Shown here piece after piece: positions 11,901 through 25,359 of a stretch of DNA of 64,000 nt (the first letter of the stretch is position 1; every line of letters begins with the position of its first letter). Location of the stretch: positions 15,341,397-15,405,396 of the forward strand of contig NC_133770.1 in the NCBI RefSeq assembly GCF_003597395.2, read 5' to 3'. The notes below the pieces were generated by a model, which saw only the letters and a list, made by a program, of their open reading frames with translations, ran no database searches and was not told the origin of the DNA. Made by a program: the position numbers and the translations under genes. Origin of the DNA: Chelonoidis abingdonii. Lineage: Eukaryota; Chordata; Testudines; Testudinidae.

Positions 11901-14335
11901 AGCAGTCAACTGGCAGTCCATTTTGCCCTGACCCTTTTTTGCCAGCTTGTTATCCATTTTGTGGGAGGGCAATAGTGAGCAGCCTTTCTTCTCCCTCTTC
12001 TGAATCAAGTATTTAACAGTAGTGTGATCTCACCCATTCAGAGCTGCCACAACAGCATCTCCCTTCCAGACGCCTCTGCCCCCGCTCATGCATGGCAGAA
12101 GCGTTGGGCGAACACCACACTAAACTCAAGCAGTGTTCTGTTTGAGACTGCTTTTGCAGGCTCTCCAAATCACGAATTGTGTCCTGCCTTTTCTCAGGCA
12201 GGCATGTTGGACTTCCCCCTCCCCCCAAGAAGCCATGATTCCAACACAGAAAGAAAAGCCTGAGCTGGAGATGCAGAGCAGAGTGGAAAGAGACTTCAGA
12301 GATGAAGAGGACTTGTCTTTCATCTAGCTCCAGGTGTTAAGTTCTGGGGCAGAACAGGACCAAAAAAAAAAAACCTTAAGGGGGCGTCAGGTCCTCCTCC
12401 AAAGTCTAAAATGAGTCCTAAATGCCCTGGGAGAGGAGTAGGAGGCATAGTAATATCTCCTTCTTCCCAGCTTGAATCAGGGAACTCCAGAAATGAAAGC
12501 CTATACCCCCAGGATGGGGAAGTGGAAGAACACTGAGGGAGACATATCTAGAGGTCTCAAGGTGTTGCAAAAGTTGAGACACAAAGGACCATACCCGGGC
12601 CACAGCTGGGCAGCACACTTACCAAATGGGCCAACAAGGCTAAAGAAGTCCAAGAAGAGCAAAAAGTAAAAGAAAAAAGGTATTTGTCCCCTGACTCAGA
12701 TACATCCTTTTCTGATGAGGAAGGGGAGCTCTCAGATTGAGGCTCTGAGCAGGACATGGGGGAAAAAATGTAACAGAAGTGTTCCATTATGCCCCCCCCC
12801 TCAAAATGTTTGAAACCATGTGCAAAAAAATTGCATCTACAATCCATATCCAACTTGAACTGGCACTAAACAAGGCCATAGTGAAATTCCTGCCTTCTAA
12901 ATCCTAACCCGAGACAGCAATCTCATTGCAATCATCCTTTGAGGATGTGATCAGAGAGGAATGGGAAGGTTAAATACATAAGCAGGCATATGCTTAGATA
13001 TTGTAAGTTGGAAGAGTTTAAAAAAAAATCACATTACAGATGTTCTAAAGGTAGATTCTGCAATAGCATCACTAGCAAAAAATATGGTAATTCCATCAAA
13101 AGGGGATTTCTTTCCCAAAAATCCAAATGATAGAAATGTGGAAATCACCCTTAGAAGGGCCTTTGAGGCTTCATCATCCACCCTTAATAGCATCCCTGGT
13201 GCCTGCATTCTTCTCAAGAGCCACAATGTATTGGCTGGGTGACCTAAAGGCCATGAAGGACAGAGACCATCCTGACATCTGGTCTATACTTAAGAAAATG
13301 TCCCTAGCAAAAATCTTTGTGGCAGCTGCCTCAGTGGATGCAATGAGATTTTCAATCAGTGCCATGGCATATAGCTCAGCAGCCTGACACCACGTCTGGC
13401 TTCACGCCTGGCAGGTACGTACTCACTCCAAATGAATTCTGTGCTCATCTAAATGAACAGGCTCTTGTCTCTGGGAAAAATCTAGGCAAAAGAGTGGCAG
13501 AAAGTGGTGCCAAACCAAAACAGTCCATCCCCACTCCACTCAGAGCTCTAAGGAGGAACTACAAATTTTGCCGCAGACAAAAATGTTCCTTTCATCCATC
13601 CTCCTCAGAAAGGTACTAGAGGAAAGGTTACAGGTATACCAGGGAAAACCCTGGAACTGGGGAAGGGGTGCAAAAGTCTCTGAGAGCCCACTGTAATACA
13701 GTGAATGTGCTTCCACCAAGATCTGAATCTAGGAGGCAGAAATTCCCATTTCTCAGAAGAATAGTCTTGATCGACCACAGACAAGCAGTGCTTAATTTGT
13801 GTTAGTGATTACCAAGTCTAAGCCCCGGCACCTAGAGGCTTAACAGTTCATAGCCCAGGCACCTCTGAGGTTGCTGCATTAATTATGAATGTAAAAAAAT
13901 TGCTTGAGCTCTGACACCTAATTGTTTGAGCCCTGGCCCCTTTTTCATTACAAATGAAGCACCATAGACAAGTGGATAAGAAAGGGAGTGAGTCACAGCT
14001 ACTCCCTCGAACTAACGACCCCACCACATCACTTCTTTATCCGGTCCCCCATCTTGAACAACCACATCAAACATGAGCTGGTGTTAAACAACATCTCACG
14101 TCTCCTGTATATAGGAGCAATAGAAAGGGTTCCCTCAGAAGAAAGATTCTTCAGGCTATACTCCATTTTTGTCACTGTTCAGAACATATAGAGGGAGTGG
14201 GGCAGTGGGGGAGGGGGAAGATTAGAGCATTCTTGGATCTCAAGTGGGTTCAGCAAATGGATGAGGTAAACCATTATGGATTGAGACTAGCTTAAGTGGT
14301 AGCATCCTTATTCTTGCTTCTGCAACCATTCAGTA
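11900..14335 (+). mobile_element. DIRS-type retrotransposon relic: gag-like region and start of RT
   Basis: The gag-like part at about 13060-13430 includes a RRAFEASSSTLNSIPGACIL piece and, in other frames, MYWLGDLKAM and SLAKIFVAAASVDAMRFSI followed by a VWLHAW-like piece; the layout matches DIRS gag proteins. The RT N-terminus follows at about 13990-14335: LLYIGAIERVPSEE, then a FLDLKWVQQMDEVNHYG piece and a VVASLFLLLQP piece, the usual DIRS order. Stops and frameshifts are frequent. RNase H and tyrosine recombinase are absent. The 5' boundary is uncertain. Confidence 0.7.
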
Positions 14336-15540
14336 CTACAAGAGCTATACCCTTTTTTTTCCTTCCAATTAACATGATATTTTTTCCCCTCTAACTTGAA
14401 TCTTATTCTTTCAATATATTTTTCAGACTTGGCATTCTGTACTATTTGGACTAATGCATAAATTGAAGGAGATGGAATAAAATATTCATATATGGAAGTA
14501 TTTACAGTCAAAGTGCTTGCAGTACAGACAGGGAGAGTCCACTAGATGCAGAGAAGAGTTTGTAAAACAGATTTTGTCTTTGTATTTCCTACCCACTCTC
14601 ATTTCTGCGTGGATAGAATAATATTTTAACGGAATGTTCTGCTAGGAACCTCCCCAACTCTTTGCTTACTCGGGCTACAGCCTTTCCTATGAGATTTCAT
14701 AAAATCACATTAGTTAATTTCACATCTAAACTCTCCTCCCTCTCTCTTTTCCTCACATATACACACCCCAGCTGACAATAACACACTCTCTGGAGTAAGA
14801 GCTTATCCAGGGTGAAGAGGAATTGCTTATGAGGGAAATAGAGAAGGTGATACCATGAGAGAATTTTCTGATCTTCTGGAGATAACTGGACTGAAACTTT
14901 TTTTCCCTTTGAATATAACCTTTGTTTAGAAGATGTGGAAAAGAACGTAAGTCTTAGATGCTTAATTACATTCTTGTTTCTTCTTGACAACAGGAAGATA
15001 AATGCTGGAAACTTTTATCTGCTTAAGAAGGATTCAGGAAGCTAAGTAAAATCTTTCCTCAAGGCGAGTAGTTTGTACAAGACATTAACAGTGAATAAGG
15101 TTAAAGAAAATGGGAATATTTACTTCTCATCTAAGCAGAGAAATGGAGTTTTTCCCCACTCCAATTTTGGTGTATTTTATGCCTGTGATTTCAGATGATA
15201 TGGATAAATTAGGGATAAAGGTAACATATAAAAGTAGTAGTAGATGGATCAGTAATTTTGTATGTGCTCTTATGCTGAGATGCTAGATGCATGACTGTTA
15301 TAAAATAAAGATTCCTTTTATATATGTTTTACTTCAGAATCCAAGAGCCTCATACAATCTGCAATTATTTCAATAAATTAAAGTTTGATACCTCCTTATC
15401 TTATCTGAAAATGAATAGGTTTACTTTATTTCATGTTAAACTGACTGTGAATAACCTTTATATACAGAAAGTGGAGAAAGAATAGATCTTAACATTCTTT
15501 AGCCATCTAAACCAAAAGAGAACAAGAAAAGAAGTGGGGC
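14336..15540. other. Unannotated intergenic DNA
   Basis: AT-rich. No exon, RNA or repeat border supported. Confidence 0.5.
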
Positions 15541-17235
15541 TACTATGCAGTGAGGATGAAAGTAGAGCGGAAGGATAATCAAAGTATGGGCCAAAACATA
15601 AATGAATATCTTGCCTCACTTTTCAGTAAGGGTGATAATGTATAACATGGGGGCAAAGGCAGGATGGTGAGTAGGAATGAATATATAAAAAACTTAAATT
15701 TCCACATCTGAGGTGGAAGCAAAACTCAAAGATCTAAATGAGCTCCAGTCGGGGAGATCGTCTCCATCCCAGAATATTGGAAGAATTGGCACATGAAATA
15801 GCTAATCCGGTAAAAAGGATTTTTAATAAATCCCTCAAATTGAGGAAGACACAGTATAAGAGGAGAATAGCAAATGCAGTACCTATACTTAAGAAAATGA
15901 AAAAATTGTTTTGGGGATTTACAGGCCAGTTAATCTGATCTGAATAGCATGCAAAGTTTTAGAACAAATTTTGAAGGAAAAAATAGTCAAAGATATGAAG
16001 ATAAATGGAATAAAATGTCACGTGTTTATCAAAAATAGATTGTGCCAGACTTAGTTGATATCTATCTTTTATATAACTGATTTTTTTAGACAAGGGAAAT
16101 CAGTAGATGCAGTCTATCTGGACTTTAGTGAAGCATTTGACACAGTAACCCATGGAAAATTAGTAAACTGGAAAAGATGGGGATTCGTACATGAATTGGT
16201 AGATGGATAAAAAACTACCTAAAAGGGAGATGCCAACAGGTTGTGCTGAAAAGAGACATAATGAGCTTGAGGGAGGCTACTAGTGGAGTTCCTCAAGGAT
16301 TTGTCTTGAGACCAGTCTTATTGAATACTTTCATTAATGATCTTGGGACTGAAAGTAGGAATGAGCTATCGAAAGTTGCTAATGAGGCAAAGTTGGAAGG
16401 CATTATTGCTATAGCAGAGGATTAGAATATTCTAGAGGAAGAACTGGATGATCTTGAGGCCTGGAGTAATAAAAATGGAATGAAATGTAACAATATAAAG
16501 TACAAAGTCATGCAATTAGGAAATAATAAGAATTTCTGTTATAAGATGAGTGCTTATCAGTTGGAAATGATAGAGGAGAAGAAAGACTTGGGTATATTAA
16601 TCAGTTGCAGAATGAAAAAGCCACCAGTGTTATATGGCCATGAAAAATGAAAATGCAATCCTATGATGTATCAGGTGAGGTATTTCCAATAGAGAGAGAG
16701 AAATATTAATGCCATTATACAAGGCATTGGTAAGACCTCATCTGAAATATTATGTACAATTCTCATCACCCATGTTTAAGAAAGATGAATTCAAATTGAA
16801 AAAGATACAGAGAAGGGCTATGAGGGTGATCAGAAGGGTAGTGAGTCCACCTTAGGAGAGGAGTCTCAAAGAGCTTCGCTTGTTTTATCCCAGCAAAAAA
16901 AATAAAAAACAACACTGAGAGGGGATATGATTGTTCTCTATAAATACATCACTGGGGTAAACCAGAGAGGAGTAGGAGCTATTTCAGCTAAAGGACAATG
17001 TTAGTGTAAATTGATCATGAATATATTTAGGCTGGAAATTAGAAGGTTTCTAATCCTCCAAGGGGTGAGACTCTGAGACAGCCTCCCAATATAAGTAAGG
17101 CAAATAAGCTAAACCAGTTTTAAGATAAAGTTTAAATTTATGAACTGGGTTATATGATGCAGTTGCCTGCAATAGTAGGGGACTGGGCTTAATGACCTGG
17201 GAGGCCCCTTCCAGTCGCATGTCCCTACTTCAGGG
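15541..17235 (+). mobile_element. CR1-clade LINE, RT to 3' end, inactive
   Basis: Plus-strand RT pieces appear in order: RLHPRILEELAHEIANPV (15760), VPILKKMKK, a VYLDFSEAFDTVTHGKL block (16110-16165), a VPQGFVL-like block, then PLYKALVRPHLKYYVQF (16715-16765) and KKIQRRAMRVIRR (16797-16835). The 3' end reads CTTAATGACCTGGGAGGCCCCTTCCAG (about 17190), the usual CR1 3' wording. Many stops and frameshifts; the endonuclease and ORF1 are missing (5' truncated). Confidence 0.85.
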
Positions 17236-18720
17236 TGGATTTTTTGTTTGTCAGATCAAAAACACTTAATTGGGAGACTTGGAGGATGATGGTTAGTTAT
17301 TGTGGTTTTATCAAGATGACCTGCAGGGCAGTGATTCCAGTGAGCCCAACACTGGTGGAGAAACAAATTAAATAACGGTGAAGCCAAGAGGAAAATGTCT
17401 GAGAATTGACTGGATAAGTGGTGGAATCTGAGCAGGAAAGTGAAGATAAAGTATTGAAACACCTCTAACTGACAGACGCAGGTCTCTTTCCTTCTATTTA
17501 GTAGGAGGGATGAAAGGTCTCAAGGTTTGGTTTGGGGTAGCTAATGGAGCATTTATCCCTGTAGCAGAGGCATGTATATATTCAGCTCACCACAGGAACA
17601 ATGGATAAATCTCTGGAAAGATAGTATTGAGTGGAATAGAAGACTGTCAGTCCTAACAACAAGTATACCTGTAGATGTACCTAACTTGAAAACTTTCAGA
17701 GTTGACTGTCGTTGGAGCTCCGTTTATGGAGCTTGTGTGCATTTCATAGTCTTTAGTGTTTTGTACTGCTAAAACGTGAATCGTTTTTCAAATGTTGTGA
17801 TTTTTAACTGAGATTATTTTCTGGGATGAGGGAGATAGAATGTTTATTTTTAGTCTTGGCATTTTATCTAGGATAAGTAAGGCAAGTTGAAACCTGGCAA
17901 GCTGGCAGCTTTCATTGTCTAGGTTGTCTTATCAGATCACATTTAATGCAAAATAAACCTTCATAGATGAATTCTGCTTATGAGTTTGTTTATTTAAGAA
18001 AATGAATTTAAAAAAATGAAACAGCAAAATTACTAAATAATACAGGACAGAATTTGATACAAGTTGTGAACTTTTTCCAAGTTGCAGTTCAAAATTTTCA
18101 GTCTTTGAATGATCTTCTGTAATTTTTTTTTTATAACTGATCAATCAAATTTAATGTAGAGATCATTTAAAATAAGTGTATTAATCTCTTGTAGGCTTAA
18201 GGTGTCCTTGTTTTTTATAGATTGTTTTTTCTGGTGTTTATTCTAAACAATGTATGGCTCATTTTGGAAGTAATAATTAAATTCCTGTCAGCTTTGAGGG
18301 AAAATATTTCTCTTGGCACAGCTTAGAGTAACCTCAGGGCTAAGGATGGAAAGATCTTTGACATAGATACTAGATAGTGACTTCATCCACAACAGTGCAA
18401 ATCCAGAGTAACTCCGTGACTTCAACAGAGTTACACTGAGTTTACACTTCAGCGTAACTAAGATCAGAAGCAAGCTTTTTGTAAACTGCTACAAATAGGT
18501 AGGTAAAATGGGGTAAGTTAAAGACATGGTATTTTCAACTCTGTTTCTTTGTTTTTTCATCTTACTTTATATATTTAAAGTTATTCTAATGTGTTGCATT
18601 AAAATTTCTTTTTTTAAATGGGAGAACTAAACTATGTTTTAAAATATAAGTGTATTGGTTTGCTTTAAAATATATTTTAACTACATTAATATCATACTGT
18701 CAATTTGATTTGTTCATTTA
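17236..18720. other. Unannotated intergenic DNA
   Basis: Nothing supportable as gene, RNA or defined repeat. Confidence 0.5.
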
Positions 18721-19290
18721 AAAGTATCAGCGGGGGCTCTGTCGTCCTCCTGCTATGACTTTGGAATTGCAGCAGTGAAAGGAGCAGAACATGGGGCCAG
18801 CAGGAGGCCCCACGCCCACATCTCCTCCGGCGCAGCTGTACCACCCCATCCCTTCCACGCAGGGTCTCCTACATCTGTACAGCAGCCAGCCCCGCTGGTG
18901 GACAGGGCTGGGGGAAGTACAGTAGCCACACAGGAGGAGCTTCCGCTGTGGGGCCAGCCGGTGGCCCCACATTCTGCTCCTTTCCCCCCTGCGGTTCCCG
19001 GGAGAGCTCTATGGGTCAGTTTTCTTCCAGGAACCACAGTGAGGAAAGGATCAGAACGCTGGCAGCTCCTCCATCGGCTGGGCTATTCCAACCCCAGCCC
19101 TGTCCTCCGGTGCGAGTGCTGTTGGGAACCAGAGGAGACACAGCTCTGTGGAAGGGCAGGGGCTGGGGCTGAGAGTTCTGCTCCTGTGGTTCAGGGCTCT
19201 CCTGGGAACCTCAACGGGACAAGGAGTAGAACATGAGGCCACCGGGCAGCCCCACACCCTCAGCTCCTCTGCAACTGTCTCGCTGGTATA
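18721..19290. repeat. GC-rich island with inverted and repeated 22-bp motif
   Basis: An abrupt GC-rich block inside AT-rich flanks. GAAAGGAGCAGAACATGGGGCC (18778 on) recurs as a near-exact reverse complement, GGCCCCACATTCTGCTCCTTTC (18961 on), and again in direct orientation, degraded, near 19219. The phrase for a GCCCCAC / CAGCTCCTC module is also repeated. The open frames on both strands are by-products of base composition. It is probably a composite or foldback repeat; the family is unknown. Confidence 0.5.
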
Positions 19291-20940
19291 TAATTGAATA
19301 ATTTTGAATATACTATATATTTCTTGAATCCTGTGTGTGTTAAACACTGCTAAGTTGTTATTTAGCAAAAGTTTAGCTACCTCAGAACTCCCCATGAGTG
19401 AAAACTATATTTTAGAAATGCTTCTTCTCCCCTTGAAGTCAATAGGAGTTTTGCCCCAGTCATCTGTGACAGCAAGACCAAGACTTTACTTCCTGTGTAG
19501 CACCTAACAGCTGCTCGGAGGTCAAGACATTTGCACAATAATCTAGACCAGAAAGCACACTGGCTCGATTCCCAGCTCTGGCCAAGGCAAGGATTCCAGA
19601 GTCTTTTTTGAACCCTACCTCCAATTTTAGGCCAGCCAGGCCCTGCCTGGTCCCTACCCATATATTAGAATACTTCTGCGCTAGCTGCTAATAGTCCTCA
19701 GGGGAGGATAATATAACAATATTCACTTAAATTTAAAGAATTTTTTGCTTTTTGAAGGGTGTTTGATCTCTCCTCCTCTAATATGTTAATAAAGTCTTCA
19801 ACAAAACAACAACGTTAACTGTGAGGAGGCATTTTAAATAATTTTTTAAAAGTCTTTGAGACTGGTAGACTTTTATGGATGCATTTGTGCTGATGAGCTT
19901 TGTGTAATATTTGGCAAATAGCAAAGCAAATATTATATTCCCTGTGTGCATTGCACAGAAATGGTATCATTTCATACATCATTCACAACTCTCATTATCA
20001 ATACCACAACATCTGAATTATCCTGAACAACAAATAACAAATATGGGTTTGGACTTTAATACATCAGAGCAGGTTTCATTTTAATTTCACAACATTACAG
20101 GCTGAACTGATTTCAAAGTCACATACATAATACAAAGCTGTATATATACAAAGTTGAATGTTAGATATATTGGCCCTGATTCATGAAAGCACATAAGCAT
20201 ATGCTTTCCAGAATAGGGGTGTATTTAAGCGTGTACTTAAGTGTTTTTCCTAAACTGGGGCCACTGGCACACATCTCATCCCCCTACATTGGAAAAAAAC
20301 TTTCAATTACCAAACAAATTCAACTGCCCAGAACTTCTGATTTGATTTTTTGTTTACTCCTTTTTTTTTTTTTTTGGTTTTGTGCCTGACTCTGTAGAGT
20401 TACATCCTCCTAGCCTGGTGTTAAAGGCTACAGTTCTAGAATGAAATGCAGCCAACTTTAAAAAAAACTGAAATGGTGAAATAGTCATATTATTAGTGAC
20501 CAGGAAAGCTATTTTGGAACACAAGATCTGCAGTTTCTTTACCAGAGCGATCGGGCAACACTATCAGAATATACTGGGGAATCTTCCTGTGGTGTATTCA
20601 AAACTGTGTTAATGTAAGCAGAGTCAGGATGAGCTCTACCCTGATATCTGGTGGTGAATTATGGGGAGTGTGGAAAGGAATTTCAGGTATTTGCATTGGC
20701 ACACCCACCCCATCTAGCATAGCCCACGGCAGCCTGGGATGGTTATTTTGACAGCTCTGGGATCCCCAATTTCTTTGTTATTGGGGCAGGAGGAATAAAG
20801 TGTTGTCTCCCTGATTATGTGAATGAGGAACTATGAGACTGCTTTATGACAGAGATGTCTCAACATCAGTTAAGTAGTACTTGCTAGACAAGGGACATGG
20901 GTGCCAAAACTCAGTGAAATGAGACAGGTTGGGGACTGGT
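19291..20940. other. Unannotated intergenic DNA
   Basis: AT-rich, with short TAAA- and T-rich tracts (T-run 20360-20374). A GGCCCTGATTCATGAAAGC phrase at 20173 belongs to a widespread old repeat. No exon seen. Confidence 0.45.
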
Positions 20941-22600
20941 GTGTGTACCTGATGGTTTGGGCCCCTTTTGAGGGCTTGCAACACCAATTGCACATCCTCC
21001 TCTCTCCACTGTTGAAGAGCAGAGCTAATTTTTATTACATTAAGAGTCTATTTAGAGGCTGCTGAGCTGAATTTACGTTGGGCCAGTGGTGCACCAGCAC
21101 CTGGGCTCCCCTACTACAAGCTGAAATCACTAAGAGCTGAAATCACTAAAAGAGCTAAGTTTACTGAGCTGAGATCACTGAGTGCTGTGTTAACTAGTGG
21201 GGGAGCCTGAAGATCTATCGCTAAGCGGCTCAGCAGNNNNNNNNNNNNNNNNNNNNNNNNNNNNNNNNNNNNNNNNNNNNNNNNNNNNNNNNNNNNNNNN
21301 NNNNNNNNNNNNNNNNNNNNNNNNNNNNNNNNNNNNNNNNNNNNNNNNNNNNNNNNNNNNNNNNNNNNNNNNNNNNNNNNNNNNNNNNNNNNNNNNNNNN
21401 NNNNNNNNNNNNNNNNNNNNNNNNNNNNNNNNNNNNNNNNNNNNNNNNNNNNNNNNNNNNNNNNNNNNNNNNNNNNNNNNNNNNNNNNNNNNNNNNNNNN
21501 NNNNNNNNNNNNNNNNNNNNNNNNNNNNNNNNNNNNNNNNNNNNNNNNNNNNNNNNNNNNNNNNNNNNNNNNNNNNNNNNNNNNNNNNNNNNNNNNNNNN
21601 NNNNNNNNNNNNNNNNNNNNNNNNNNNNNNNNNNNNNNNNNNNNNNNNNNNNNNNNNNNNNNNNNNNNNNNNNNNNNNNNNNNNNNNNNNNNNNNNNNNN
21701 NNNNNNNNNNNNNNNNNNNNNNNNNNNNNNNNNNNNNNNNNNNNNNNNNNNNNNNNNNNNNNNNNNNNNNNNNNNNNNNNNNNNNNNNNNNNNNNNNNNN
21801 NNNNNNNNNNNNNNNNNNNNNNNNNNNNNNNNNNNNNNNNNNNNNNNNNNNNNNNNNNNNNNNNNNNNNNNNNNNNNNNNNNNNNNNNNNNNNNNNNNNN
21901 NNNNNNNNNNNNNNNNNNNNNNNNNNNNNNNNNNNNNNNNNNNNNNNNNNNNNNNNNNNNNNNNNNNNNNNNNNNNNNNNNNNNNNNNNNNNNNNNNNNN
22001 NNNNNNNNNNNNNNNNNNNNNNNNNNNNNNNNNNNNNNNNNNNNNNNNNNNNNNNNNNNNNNNNNNNNNNNNNNNNNNNNNNNNNNNNNNNNNNNNNNNN
22101 NNNNNNNNNNNNNNNNNNNNNNNNNNNNNNNNNNNNNNNNNNNNNNNNNNNNNNNNNNNNNNNNNNNNNNNNNNNNNNNNNNNNNNNNNNNNNNNNNNNN
22201 NNNNNNNNNNNNNNNNNNNNNNNNNNNNNNNNNNNGAGCCAGACGCTCAGGTCTGCACTTCACTCCTTGTCCCCAGGCAGCTCCAGACTAACAACCCCCT
22301 CCAGCCCCTCCTCTCTGCTCAGCCCCTTTCCCGGGCCAGGAGGTCACCTGATCTCTTTGTCTCCAACACCTTCAGTTGGCACCTTTGCAGGGGAGGGGCC
22401 CACGCCATCAGTTGCTAGGAGACAGAGTGCCAGGCATTTACGTGCACTGGCCCTTTGCTCTGCAGCAACCACACACCGTTATTCCACCGCCTAGATATTA
22501 AGAACTGCATAGGGGACACTGAAGCACCAACACAGTATTCAGAGCAAACATTAAGAACAGTCCCAGTTCGTCACAGAGGTATTTCCATGCTCCACAGAAG
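20941..22600. repeat. Repeat-like sequence containing an assembly gap (N, 21237-22235)
   Basis: The left flank has short tandem units (AGCTGAAATCACTAA-like, 21117-21180). The right flank (22236-22590) is GC-rich and reads like a known dispersed turtle repeat. The 999 N bases make open frames in several phases that are artefacts. The gap probably reflects a collapsed repeat, possibly LTR-derived. The true length is unknown. Confidence 0.6.
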
Positions 22601-23136
22601 GGCAAGCCAAATTGTTGCTGAAGATCTACAAATGGTTTGTTTAGCATTGTCAGTAAGCTGCAACATGGTCATAATTCCGTTCTCTGTCCAATCCTTCCAA
22701 ATCAAGGTTTTGTCACCGATTTTTAAGGATAGGATTGCTCATTGGGACCACCTTTCCATGAAAGAACGGATGGAAGCAGAACTTTCTGCCCAAGGTTGAC
22801 CAAGCTTGCCTCCCAGTCATTATTGTGGAAGTTCTATAGCTATCAAATCTCTGATAATTCGATCCTACAGTACCTGAAAGGAGAAGAGGGTATGCCAATT
22901 CTTATTCAGTCTGAACTTATTTGGGGGTCTTTGCAGTCATAGCTAACAGCCACAAAGACGCCTTTCTTAACAAAAAGGAGATATGATAATTTTTCAAGTT
23001 GGGAAAATGAAATCCACTCAAAGATAGGGAGAGTTGTAATTTTTTTCAGATCAAGTCTAGGCTTCTTACTTGCTCCCCAAAAGACCGTTATGATCTTACC
23101 CTGAGGAGACTTAGTTTTCTTTAAGCTAGAGTCTTT
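22601..23136. other. Unassigned sequence
   Basis: No recognisable domain in any frame; no repeat border found. Confidence 0.4.
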
Positions 23137-24536
23137 CTGAGAAGAAAGTGTCCTATTTCCATGAGCCTTCCAAGAAGTGGAAGCTTGGACAAATGACTAG
23201 GGAGGAGTATAAAAATATTGCTCAGGCATGCAGGAGTGAAATCAGGAAGGCCAAATCACACTTGGAGTTGCAGCTAGCAAAGGATGTTAAGAGTAACAAG
23301 AAGGTTTTCTTCCGGTATCTTAGCAGCAAGAAGAAAGTCAAGGAAAGTGTGGGCCCCTTACTGAATGAGGGAGGCAACCTAGTGACAGAGGATGTGGAAA
23401 AAGCTAACGTACCAATGCTTTTTTCACCTCTGTCTTCATGAAGAAGATCAGCTCCCAGACTACTGCACTGAGCAGCACAGCATGGGGAGGGGTGACCTGC
23501 CCTCTGTGGAGAAAGAAATAGTTCAGGACTATTTAGAAAAGCTGGACAAGCACAAGTCCATGTGGGCAGATGCGCTGCATCCCAGGGTGCTAAAGAAGTT
23601 GGCGGATGTGATTGCAGAGCCACTGGCCATTATCTTTGAAAACTCATGGCAATCCAAGGAGGTCCCGGAAAAAGGCTAATGTAGTGCCCGTCTTTAAGAA
23701 AGGGAAGGAGGAGGATCCAGGGAACTAGAGGCCAGTCAGCCTCACCTCAGTCCCTGAAAAAATCATGGCGCAGGTCCACAAGGAATCAATTCTGAAGCAC
23801 GTAGAGGAGAGGAAAGTGATCAGGAACAGTCAGCATGGATTCACCAAGGGCAAGTCATGCCTGACTAACCTAATTGCCTTCAATGACTAGATATCTTGCT
23901 CTGTGGATGAGGGGAAAGTAGTAGACGTGTTATTCCTTGACTTTCGCAAAGCTTCTCATATGGTCTCCCACAGTATTCTTACCGGCAAGTTAAAGAAGAA
24001 TGGACTGGATGAATGGACTATAAGGTGGATAGAACGCTGGCTAGAACTTCGGGCTCAATGGTAGCGATCAATGGCTCCATGTCTAGTTGGCAGCTGATAT
24101 CAAGCCGAGTGCCCCAAGGGTCGGTCCTGGGGCCAGTTTTGTTCAGTATCTTCATTATTGATCTGGAGGATGGCATGGACTGCGTCCTCATCAAGTTTGC
24201 AGATGACACTAAACTGGGAGGAGTGGTAGATATGCTGGACTGTAGGGATAGCATACAGAGGGACCTAGACAAATTAGAAGATTGGGTGAAAATAAATCTG
24301 ATGAGGTTCAACAAGGACAAGTGCAGTGTCCTGCACTTAGGATAGAAGAATCCCATGCACTGCTAGAGACTAGGGACCGAATGGCTAGGCAGCAGTTCTG
24401 CAAAAGAGGACTTAGGGGTTACAGTGGATGAGAAGCTGGATATAAGTCAACAGTGTGCCCTTGTTACCAAGAAAGCTAACAGCATTTTGGGCTGTATAAG
24501 TAGGTTCATTGCCAGCAGATCAAGGGACATGATCAG
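23137..24536 (+). mobile_element. CR1 LINE ORF2 fragment, RT N-terminus to palm, truncated by DIRS
   Basis: The plus strand encodes [19 protein letters not shown], then YLSSKKKVKESVGPLLNEGG (23150-23390), then a frameshifted RT with HPRVLKKLADVIAEPL (23579 on), RVPQGSVLGPVLFSIFI (24105 on) and the catalytic KFADDTKLGGVVD (24195 on). It closes with SRDMIRP at about 24535, where CR1 would continue into its PHLEYC block; instead the sequence switches directly to DIRS RT. It is very close to the minus-strand CR1 at 41.1-44.9 kb, so the two belong to the same subfamily. Confidence 0.9.
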
Positions 24537-25239
24537 GCCCATCCTAGACCTGGGAGAACTCAACAGGTTTGTGAAGAAACTCAAGTTCCGCATGATCTCT
24601 CTGACCTCCATTATCCCGTCATAGGATCCAGGAGACTGGTATGCCCCCCACCCTCAACTTGAAGGACACATACTTTTACATGGCAATAACTCCGTCCCAC
24701 AGAAAATACCCCAGGTTTGTGGTGAATGGCACCCGCTGCTAGTTCACAGTCCTCCCGTTCGGCCTGTTGGCGGCACCTCAAGTGTTCACCAAGTGCATGG
24801 AAGTTGTGGCTGTGTTCCTGCACAGGCGACAGGTGCAGGTGTTCCTGTACCTCGATGGTTGGCCGATCAAGAGCCGATCCAGGGCTCAAGTGGAGGCAGA
24901 AGTCGACTTTATAAGATCGACGTTCGATGAACTGGGTTTTCTTCTCAATATGGATGTAGTACCCCCTCTCCACCCGGTTATCTTCTTTAATGCCAATGAA
25001 TGGTCAGCTGTTTCCTTAAAGATCTCAACAGGCTGTACCCACAGGTTCAATAGCCGGTCCCGGCTTGGGACTTCAATCTGGTCCTTTCCAGACTCATGGG
25101 ACCACTCTCTGAACCTTTGGCAATGTGTTCTCTCTCTTACAAAGTAGCGTTTCTGGCAGTGATCACCTTGGCCAGAAAGATATCTGAGCTCAAGGCCCTA
25201 CCGTCAGAGCCCCCTTACACTGTGTTCTATAAGAACAAG

Positions 25240-25359
25240 TATCAGAGGGGTAGCTGTGTTAGTCTGTATCCACAAAAACAACAAGAAGTGGTTTTTTTAC
25301 CCATGAAGGTAAAACAAATCTGTTAGACTTTAAGGTGCCACAAGACTCCTCATTGTTTT
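25240..25359 (+). mobile_element. SINE-like repeat nested in the DIRS recombinase, 12-bp TSD
   Basis: A 120-bp internally shortened copy of the repeat at 5441-5843, in the opposite orientation (GGGGTAGCTGTGTTAGTCTG ... GTGCCACAAGACTCCTCATTG). The flanks TATAAGAACAAG (25228-25239) and TATAAGGACAAG (25360-25371) differ by one base. Removing the insert rejoins the DIRS reading frame, so it landed after the DIRS copy was in place. Confidence 0.88.

Noticed and set aside
21190..22291. Two long open frames over the gap
   Set aside because: They consist almost entirely of N translated as X.
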